The notes under the pieces: generated by a model
What the model was told of the DNA's origin: nothing
The model's database searches: none
Seen by the model: the letters and a program-made list of their open reading frames with translations, nothing else
Part shown: positions 23,114 through 28,935 of the stretch, piece by piece
Layout of the letters: each line of letters begins with the position of its first letter
How positions within the stretch are numbered: position 1 is the stretch's first letter
Source: Lachnoclostridium sp. UBA3320
GTDB taxonomy: Bacteria; Bacillota; Clostridia; Lachnospirales; Lachnospiraceae
Reading direction: 5' to 3'
Assembly: GCA_002361175.1 (NCBI GenBank)
Contig: DESG01000182.1
Coordinates: forward strand, 1 to 28,935
DNA: 28,935 nt
Made by a program: the position numbers and the translations under genes

Positions 23114-25024
23114 TCAAAAAGCCTTGTCACTACGTGTATGAAATATATAACCTTTGTTTATTATATAAGCTTTTATACTTTTAATATTTTGCTCAATAAA
23201 TTCATAATCACTGTATTCAATTTGATATGTACCAGTATTGTTATATGCATGAAATATTGCATTATTATTTATGGAATAAATACCTATACCATCTATTGTA
23301 CTTGGAAAAAATATATTTTTTATATTAATATTAGATTGAAAATTGCTTGCATCTGTTGCAAAACCAGCATACAAATACACTATTTCAACGCCTTTTTTAA
23401 AAGTAATTTTCCTTAATAGATTACAGTCTGCTACATTGATTCCTACATATCTCATACCAGAAGAAATTGTAAGGTTTGTAAGATATCGTGCTCCTGCAAA
23501 TGCATCAGCATTTATTTCTTTTACGCCTGTAGGTATTATATATTTTCCTTTTTTTGCACGTGGAAATGCATAAAGCTTTGTCATATCAAAATTAAAAAGA
23601 CACCCATCTTTTGATTTAAAATATTTGTTTCCTTTCTCCACAGTTATATTTTTAAGGTTTGGTGCAGCACCTCTACAGCCCATTGCATAACCATTTTCAT
23701 CTAGTATAGTATAAGTTATAAGAGCATTAACATTTTTTAGTGTTGCAGGTACTTCATAACTTGTAAGCGTATCAGGAAATATTTCTATTGACTTTATATT
23801 TTTATTATAAAGCACATTTTTATAAGAAGTGAAAAAATTGTTTGTATCAGGTACAATTATTTTATTAAATTTATTTTGTGAATCCTTGTTTAAAATTAAT
23901 TCTGTATCTTTATGGATATCTAAAGAAGTTTTTGCAAATGGCATAAGCCAAAGACATTTATAATCAACAGAATACAATGCATTATTATATATTTTAAAAT
24001 GTTTGTTTTGTTCTGATATAGTTATTTCTTTAAGGCTTGACAATCCATATACACTATCACCATAAATAGTATCAATATGTTCTAGTTTTTCAGAAAGACC
24101 AAGTACCTCCAAAGATGAACAGCCATTAAGACAATCAAGTGGAAATTCTGTTATATTGTCATTAAAAATAAGTCTTTTAAGATTTACACATCCAGTAAAT
24201 GCATAATTATTAACAGAGTAAACACTTACAGGCATTATATAGCTACCATCTTTAAGACCAGGGTACTTTATCAGTTCTTTTATATCCTTTGAATAAAGTA
24301 CACCATCTTTTGATGTATAATATTTATTACTGGTCGCAACATTAAACATTGCACCACAATTTTTAAATGCATTTTCAGATATTTCTTCAACAGAGCCACC
24401 GAGTTTTATTTCTTTTAAAGAAATACAGTTATTAAATGTATAAGCATATATTTTTGATATATTGGATTCATTATCTATAGTTTGTAAATTACTGCATCCC
24501 ATAAAACATTCCAATCCGATGTGTTTAACAGAAGATGGGATGTTTATTGATTTTATACTGCTGTTTTTAAAAGCACATTCATTAATTTCACCAAGTTTGT
24601 TATTTAAATTTATTTTTTTAAGATATCTGCTATCTGCAAATGCATAATTGCAAATGATTTTAACAGTATGTGGTACTTTAAAAGATGAAGTTTTTTTATG
24701 AGAAGGATACCAAATTAATTTTGTCATTTTTTTATTATACAAAACACCATCTTTAGAAGCTAAATACTTATTATTTTTAGAAACCGTAATTTTTGAAATA
24801 CTTGTATTATTTCTTAAAAGATATGATTCTTCAACGCCTGTAACATCTGAGCCAATATTAAAACTACCTGTTCCAGTAACCTTAAAAATATTGCCATTAT
24901 CACGAAGTTCTATACTAACTTTGGCATCTGCTTTTGAAGAGAAGAGCAAAGATATTATTATTAGAAAAAATATTGTTATAAACCGAGTTATTGAATGTTG
25001 TAGTTGTTTCATAAAAATCCCCAT
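23114..25024 (-). CDS. Secreted BspA-like leucine-rich-repeat protein
   Basis: A Sec signal peptide (hydrophobic at about 14-30, cleavage near ADA/K, residue 34) leads a 636-residue protein filled with BspA/LRR_5-type repeats (NYAF-x(5)-LKKINL, SENAFKNC, FMGCSNLQTI). Five spaced modules of the form [KN]-[YHF]-[LYF]-x-S-[KY]-[DN]-[GNV]-x-L-[YF] at about 87, 235, 341, 397 and 467 separate the LRR blocks. Such proteins are surface or secreted adhesion factors in gut and oral bacteria. No anchor motif or C-terminal wall domain is seen. Two starts are possible: 25024 (AAAAGG, 7 bases upstream) and 25012 (GGGGA, 5 bases upstream). It is divergent from the polyphosphate genes. Confidence 0.85.
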   Translation of the reverse strand: MGIFMKQLQHSITRFITIFFLIIISLLFSSKADAKVSIELRDNGNIFKVTGTGSFNIGSDVTGVEESYLLRNNTSISKITVSKNNKYLASKDGVLYNKKMTKLIWYPSHKKTSSFKVPHTVKIICNYAFADSRYLKKINLNNKLGEINECAFKNSSIKSINIPSSVKHIGLECFMGCSNLQTIDNESNISKIYAYTFNNCISLKEIKLGGSVEEISENAFKNCGAMFNVATSNKYYTSKDGVLYSKDIKELIKYPGLKDGSYIMPVSVYSVNNYAFTGCVNLKRLIFNDNITEFPLDCLNGCSSLEVLGLSEKLEHIDTIYGDSVYGLSSLKEITISEQNKHFKIYNNALYSVDYKCLWLMPFAKTSLDIHKDTELILNKDSQNKFNKIIVPDTNNFFTSYKNVLYNKNIKSIEIFPDTLTSYEVPATLKNVNALITYTILDENGYAMGCRGAAPNLKNITVEKGNKYFKSKDGCLFNFDMTKLYAFPRAKKGKYIIPTGVKEINADAFAGARYLTNLTISSGMRYVGINVADCNLLRKITFKKGVEIVYLYAGFATDASNFQSNINIKNIFFPSTIDGIGIYSINNNAIFHAYNNTGTYQIEYSDYEFIEQNIKSIKAYIINKGYIFHTRSDKAF

Positions 25025-25090
25025 TCCACTGCCTTTTAATTAGTGGCACAATTTATTATATATTGTAATTATGATAACATAGTTATAAAT

Positions 25091-25119
25091 AAAATACAAT
25101 ATATTCTTTATTGTATTTT
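25091..25119. promoter_or_regulatory. Perfect 11-bp dyad in the divergent region
   Basis: AAAATACAATA at 25091-25101 and TATTGTATTTT at 25109-25119 form a perfect inverted repeat with a 7-base spacer between the LRR gene and the VTC gene. In the plus direction more T follow, so it could end readthrough; equally it may be an operator in the LRR leader. Minus-strand promoter-like boxes lie on both sides, including TTGACA as complement of 25199-25204. Confidence 0.45.
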
Positions 25120-25306
25120 TTTCCATCTATTGTAAAAATTTTTAAATAAGCACATAAAGTCGTAACAATTTTGTGGTAATATACAAGCTAAAAGTAAATG
25201 TCAATTATTTAAGAAAAGCTTAAAAATGTTTGATAAAACTTGAAAAATTAAAAATAGTATGTAATAGTATATTAGAAAAGTAAATATGCGAAAGGATGGG
25301 GATTTA

Positions 25307-26047
25307 GTGGCTGTTATAACATTTAAAAGGGTTGAAAAAAAATATATGATGACGCACAGCCAATATTATAAGTTCAGAAAACTTATAGAAGATTATATGC
25401 AAGTTGATAAATATGGCTTTAGTACTATATGCAACTTGTATTATGATACAGAAAATTATGAACTTGCAAGGCGTTCTATAGAAAAACCTGTGTATAAAGA
25501 AAAGTTTCGTCTACGCAGTTATGGTGTACCAGAGATTACAGATACAGTATTTCTTGAACTGAAGAAAAAATACAAAGGTGTTGTTTATAAAAGACGTGTA
25601 GAACTTCCACTTAAAGAAGCATATGAAAGTATAAAGAACAAAAGCTTTGATAATAGTGGAACAGGTAGTCAGGCAGGACAGATAGAGGCTGAGATTACAT
25701 ATTTTTTAAATCAGTACGATTTATATCCACGTGTATTTCTGGCATATGACAGGATTGCAATGTTTGGAAAAAAAGACTTAGGGCTGCGCATGACATTTGA
25801 TTTTAATATAAGAAACAGGACATATGACATTGATTTATTAAAAGGTGACAAAGGAGAGCTTTTATTTGATGATGACAGGGTACTGCTGGAAATAAAAGTA
25901 TCTGCTGCATATCCATTTTGGTTAGTGCACGCATTAGAAGAATGTGGCATATATCCAGTTTCATTTTCAAAATATGGGACAATTTATAAAAAATATCTTT
26001 TTCCCGATTATAATACAAAAGTGAAAGGAGATGTTGTTCTTTTATGA
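25307..26047 (+). CDS. VTC-domain polyphosphate polymerase
   Basis: This 246-residue cytoplasmic enzyme belongs to the VTC (CYTH-type tunnel) family, which in yeast Vtc4 polymerises the gamma-phosphate of ATP into polyphosphate. The basic tunnel residues are kept: FKRVEKKY near the start, FRLRSYG, LELKKKYKGVVYKRRVEL, AYDRIAMFG, LRMTFD, the acidic metal-binding LLEIKV and the final FSKYGTIYKKY. I prefer the GTG at 25307 because AGGATGGGGA sits just upstream and relatives start at this point; an ATG at 25286 would add seven residues. Its stop overlaps the next gene's start (ATGA), so it is coupled to the DUF4956 membrane protein. Confidence 0.88.
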   Translation: MAVITFKRVEKKYMMTHSQYYKFRKLIEDYMQVDKYGFSTICNLYYDTENYELARRSIEKPVYKEKFRLRSYGVPEITDTVFLELKKKYKGVVYKRRVELPLKEAYESIKNKSFDNSGTGSQAGQIEAEITYFLNQYDLYPRVFLAYDRIAMFGKKDLGLRMTFDFNIRNRTYDIDLLKGDKGELLFDDDRVLLEIKVSAAYPFWLVHALEECGIYPVSFSKYGTIYKKYLFPDYNTKVKGDVVLL

Positions 26048-26718
26048 CATTTGAAAATATTTTTAATCTTTCTACAGATATGCTTACTGTAAAAAATGCT
26101 ATTATATGTACAGCAGCATCTATAATCTTGGGAGCTGCTAATGCATTTTGTTATTATAAAACGGGAAAAAGCAATAAGAATTTTTTAATATCACTCACAA
26201 TTATGCCTGCACTTGTGCAGACTATTGTAATGCTTGTCAATGGCAATCTTGGAACAAGTGTTGCTATAGTTGGAGCTTTTAGTTTAATACGTTTCCGCTC
26301 AGTACCAGAGAGCAGCAGAGATATAAGCAGTATTTTTTTTGCAATGGTTATAGGAGTTGCAACAGGGTCAGGCAGTATAGGATATGCAGCATTTATAACA
26401 ATATTTTTGTGTGCTGTACTTCTTATTGCTTATAATCTCCCTATTCTAAAACAGGACAAATGTAAAATACTCAAAATCACAATTTATGAAAATTTAGATT
26501 ATAATTCAATATTTGATGATTTATTTGACAATTATTTAGTAAAACATGAACTTGTTAATGTAAAAACTACTAATATGGGCAGTATGTACCAACTGCATTA
26601 CAATATAGAACTTAAAAATACTCTGCAAGAAAAAGAATTTATTGATGCACTGCGCTGCCGCAATGGCAATCTTACTATTATATGTGGAAAAGCAGAAACA
26701 ATAGAAGAGAGATTTTAA
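26044..26718 (+). CDS. DUF4956 membrane protein
   Basis: The 224-residue protein has about four membrane segments in residues 18-140 with the conserved loop VAIVGAFSLIRFRSVPESSRDISSIFFAM typical of DUF4956, followed by a soluble alpha/beta domain (about 145-224). This family is regularly encoded beside VTC-domain polymerases. By analogy with the yeast VTC complex, where membrane subunits pass polyphosphate through the bilayer, it may export or anchor the product; that is inference. It overlaps the polymerase gene by four bases. Confidence 0.87.
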   Translation: MTFENIFNLSTDMLTVKNAIICTAASIILGAANAFCYYKTGKSNKNFLISLTIMPALVQTIVMLVNGNLGTSVAIVGAFSLIRFRSVPESSRDISSIFFAMVIGVATGSGSIGYAAFITIFLCAVLLIAYNLPILKQDKCKILKITIYENLDYNSIFDDLFDNYLVKHELVNVKTTNMGSMYQLHYNIELKNTLQEKEFIDALRCRNGNLTIICGKAETIEERF

Positions 26719-26730
26719 CCGATGTTTTTC

Positions 26731-26759
26731 TTGCATTTCACTACTATATATGATAAAAT
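26731..26759 (+). promoter_or_regulatory. Probable promoter of Na/Pi cotransporter gene
   Basis: TTGCAT at 26731-26736, a 17-base spacer and TAAAAT at 26754-26759 lie 59 bases before the cotransporter start. Both boxes are imperfect. Confidence 0.45.
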
Positions 26760-26818
26760 TCCAATTATGTAATTAAATAGCTCAATAATAAGGTACGGAT
26801 GAAAAGGAATTTAAGCAT

Positions 26819-28708
26819 ATGGAAGGTTTTACAATAATATTATCTCTATTAAGTGGTGTAGCATTATTTCTGTTTGGAATGTCACTTATGGGAGATGGTT
26901 TGAAGAAAACGGCTGGAGAGAAACTAGAGCATATATTGTACAAGCTTACTAGCACACCACTAAAAGGCATACTGCTTGGAACTGTTGTTACAGCAGTTAT
27001 TCAGTCATCTTCTGCAACAACAGTTATGGTAGTTGGTTTTGTCAATGCAGGACTTATGAAAGTTGCACAGGCAATCGGAATTATTATGGGTGCTAATATT
27101 GGTACAAGTATTACAGGATGGGTTATTTGTCTTTCCTATCTTGAAAGCACAGATGGCATTGCACAGCTTTTATCAACAACGACTATATCAGCTTTTGTTG
27201 CTATACTTGGCATAATTTTTAAAATGTTTGTCAAAAAAGAAGTTTTTCGCAATATTGGAGATATTATGCTTGGATTTGCTATCCTTATGACAGGAATGCA
27301 GACAATGAGCAATGCAGTATCACCATTAAAAAGCAATGAAGGATTTGTCCATGCACTTACAATGTTTTCAAACCCATTTATAGGTATTTTGATTGGTATA
27401 TTATTTACTGCAGTATTACAAAGTGCTTCTGCTTCAGTAGGTATATTGCAGGCATTGTCAGTGACAGGTGGAATTACATTTGCAACAGCATTTCCTATTA
27501 CAATGGGTATTGGAGTTGGAGCAGCATGTCCTGTATTACTTTCTTCTATTGGCACAAATAAAAACGCCAAAAGGACAGCATTAATTTATCTTTTAAACGA
27601 TTTATTTGGTATGGTATTTTGGTCAATCAGTTTTTATACGGCAAATATATTTATACATTTTAACTTTATGGACGCAGTTATGAATCCAGTTAGAATTGCA
27701 CTGCTTAATACTATATTCCGCATAGCAACAACGCTTGTATTAAGTCCATTTGTCAAATTCATTGAAAAGCTGGTATTTGTCTTAATCAAAGACAGCCCAG
27801 AAGATAAGAAAGACCAAGAAGACTTTGATTTACTCGTAGAACGTTTTCTTGTAAGTCCATCAGTAGCAATTACACAAAGCTATCAAGCAATGAATGGCAT
27901 GATAAATAAAGTTAGAAATAATATAATAAGTTCCTTAGATCTTTTAAAAGAGTTTTCAGAAGAGAAGTTTAATGAGATACAGGAAAAAGAAAATCTTATA
28001 GATAAATACGAGGATAAACTTGGAAATTATCTAATGCAACTTACAGGTCGTGAAATTACTGCAATACAAAATACAGAAATATCAAGACTTTTGTATACTA
28101 TTAGTGACTTTGAAAGAATGGGAGACCATGCAAGCAATATTTCTAAAGTAGCACAAGAATTTGATGTCAAACAGTTTGTTCTTACCAAAGAAGGCAACTA
28201 TGAGTTTGAGGTGTTAAGAGATGCAGTTCTTGAGGTTATGGATTTGACAGTGAATTCATTTGTAGATAATAATAGAACTCTTGCACTGCGTGTAGAGCCA
28301 TTGCGTGAACTGATTGGCATTTTATGTGATGAAATGAAAATACACTATGTCAAGCGTATGCAGCAGGGAAAATATAAATTAAAACAAGGAATTGCATTTA
28401 ATGACCTTATAACAGACCTAGAGCGTATAAGTGCACATTGTTCAAATGTGGCTTTGGTGTTAATTGAAATGGGACATTCTGAATTTGATGCACATGGATA
28501 TGTTAAACGTATAAGAGAGCGCAATGATTCAGATTATGCAATGTTTTTTGAACAGTATGAGGAAAAGTATAATATAAATGGATATAAAAAGATTAAAAAA
28601 GTAAAAAAAGAGGAAAATTTAAAAGGCAAAGAAGTATCAAAAAGTAAAGAAGCTCCTAAGAACAAAAAAAGCAAAGTTGATACAAAAAAGAAAAAGTTAA
28701 AAACATAG
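26819..28708 (+). CDS. Na+/phosphate cotransporter with PhoU-like domain
   Basis: A 629-residue NptA/YjbB-type transporter imports phosphate with sodium. The membrane part (1-330) holds two inverted Na/Pi repeats with Q62-SSSATT and Q201-SASAS, the substrate and sodium-binding signatures. Residues about 350-570 form a PhoU-like helical domain (LLYTISDFERMGDHASNISK..., ITDLERISAHCSNVALVLIE). The last 43 residues carry about 19 lysines and look disordered, longer than is usual. AAGGA lies about nine bases before the ATG. Its place after the VTC/DUF4956 pair suggests it supplies phosphate for polyphosphate storage. Confidence 0.92.
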   Translation: MEGFTIILSLLSGVALFLFGMSLMGDGLKKTAGEKLEHILYKLTSTPLKGILLGTVVTAVIQSSSATTVMVVGFVNAGLMKVAQAIGIIMGANIGTSITGWVICLSYLESTDGIAQLLSTTTISAFVAILGIIFKMFVKKEVFRNIGDIMLGFAILMTGMQTMSNAVSPLKSNEGFVHALTMFSNPFIGILIGILFTAVLQSASASVGILQALSVTGGITFATAFPITMGIGVGAACPVLLSSIGTNKNAKRTALIYLLNDLFGMVFWSISFYTANIFIHFNFMDAVMNPVRIALLNTIFRIATTLVLSPFVKFIEKLVFVLIKDSPEDKKDQEDFDLLVERFLVSPSVAITQSYQAMNGMINKVRNNIISSLDLLKEFSEEKFNEIQEKENLIDKYEDKLGNYLMQLTGREITAIQNTEISRLLYTISDFERMGDHASNISKVAQEFDVKQFVLTKEGNYEFEVLRDAVLEVMDLTVNSFVDNNRTLALRVEPLRELIGILCDEMKIHYVKRMQQGKYKLKQGIAFNDLITDLERISAHCSNVALVLIEMGHSEFDAHGYVKRIRERNDSDYAMFFEQYEEKYNINGYKKIKKVKKEENLKGKEVSKSKEAPKNKKSKVDTKKKKLKT

Positions 28709-28935
28709 GTAAAGTAAAGATAAGAAACAAGTGAATATTTCTTTCAACTTCCTTATTCTCTACTCCTTTACATAAAAATAGAGCGCATAGACTGGTTTCT
28801 ATACACTCTGATGCTGTGTTACTTATTTAGTAGTGATTATGGTAATGATTATTTAGATAAATTGGAATTTGAATAACACAATTTTATAGCCTCTTAGCAG
28901 AGGTTATAGTCTATCAATAAAATCCTCCAAAAGCC
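28709..28935. other. Terminal intergenic region with hairpin
   Basis: I find no gene in these 227 bases. TATAGCCTC (28885-28893) pairs with GAGGTTATA (28900-28908) with one G-T pair and a 6-base loop; it could be a terminator for a minus-strand gene entering from the right, as AT-rich sequence follows it in that direction. The outer arms GTAAAG (28709-28714) and CTTTAC (28766-28771) form a weak long-range repeat. Confidence 0.35.

Noticed and set aside
1..28935. CRISPR arrays, tRNA or rRNA genes, transposases
   Set aside because: No spaced direct repeats, no cloverleaf-like sequence and no transposase or integrase coding sequence was seen on either strand.

Overview
This 28.9-kb window is AT-rich chromosomal DNA with strong GGAGG-type ribosome binding sites and near-consensus sigma-A promoters. 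Gene content points to an anaerobic member of the Clostridia, most likely a Lachnospiraceae-like gut bacterium: ferredoxin-dependent indolepyruvate oxidoreductase, TmcAL, a glnA-like gene followed by an ANTAR regulator, a BspA-type leucine-rich-repeat protein and a VTC-domain polyphosphate polymerase. The family assignment is an inference; there is no rRNA or other marker gene.

Layout. (1) 1-1660: a small secreted cysteine-rich protein and an unrecognised 231-residue protein. (2) About 1660-5520: an accessory island that looks acquired and decaying. It holds a strong 13+4-bp hairpin, a 48-codon ORF broken by TGA, a truncated zinc alcohol dehydrogenase fused in frame to a polytopic membrane protein, a four-helix membrane protein made of two repeats, a divergent TetR regulator with a likely operator, and remnants of a permease-thioredoxin operon. 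(3) 5587-6642: a transglutaminase-like protein with a good promoter and ribosome site, but an in-frame TGA in its signal peptide. (4) 6728-12370: a DEAD-box RNA helicase with a DbpA-type RNA-binding domain, then an AMP-forming acyl-CoA ligase overlapping iorA, then iorB, ended by a terminator. A convergent amidohydrolase follows. (5) 13337-15461: a FIST sensor protein and a soluble chemotaxis receptor, tail to tail with tmcAL. (6) 16751-23110: a perfect sigma-A promoter, a glutamine synthetase homologue, an ANTAR regulator, carA and carB in one tight operon, closed by a terminator. (7) 23114-28708: a secreted BspA-like protein, divergent from a VTC polyphosphate polymerase and DUF4956 membrane protein pair, then a Na/Pi cotransporter with a lysine-rich tail.

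How the genes work together. The ligase and IorAB could interconvert aryl acids, aryl-CoA thioesters and arylpyruvates, linking to aromatic amino acids. The glnA-like/ANTAR/carAB operon joins glutamine sensing to glutamine-consuming carbamoyl phosphate synthesis. The glnA-like protein, however, has lost most metal ligands and the catalytic flap glutamate of glutamine synthetase, and its ANTAR partner has lost the receiver aspartate. I read the pair as a probable regulatory (pseudoenzyme) unit, and it is the most interesting item here. The VTC/DUF4956/NptA group looks like a phosphate import and polyphosphate storage module.
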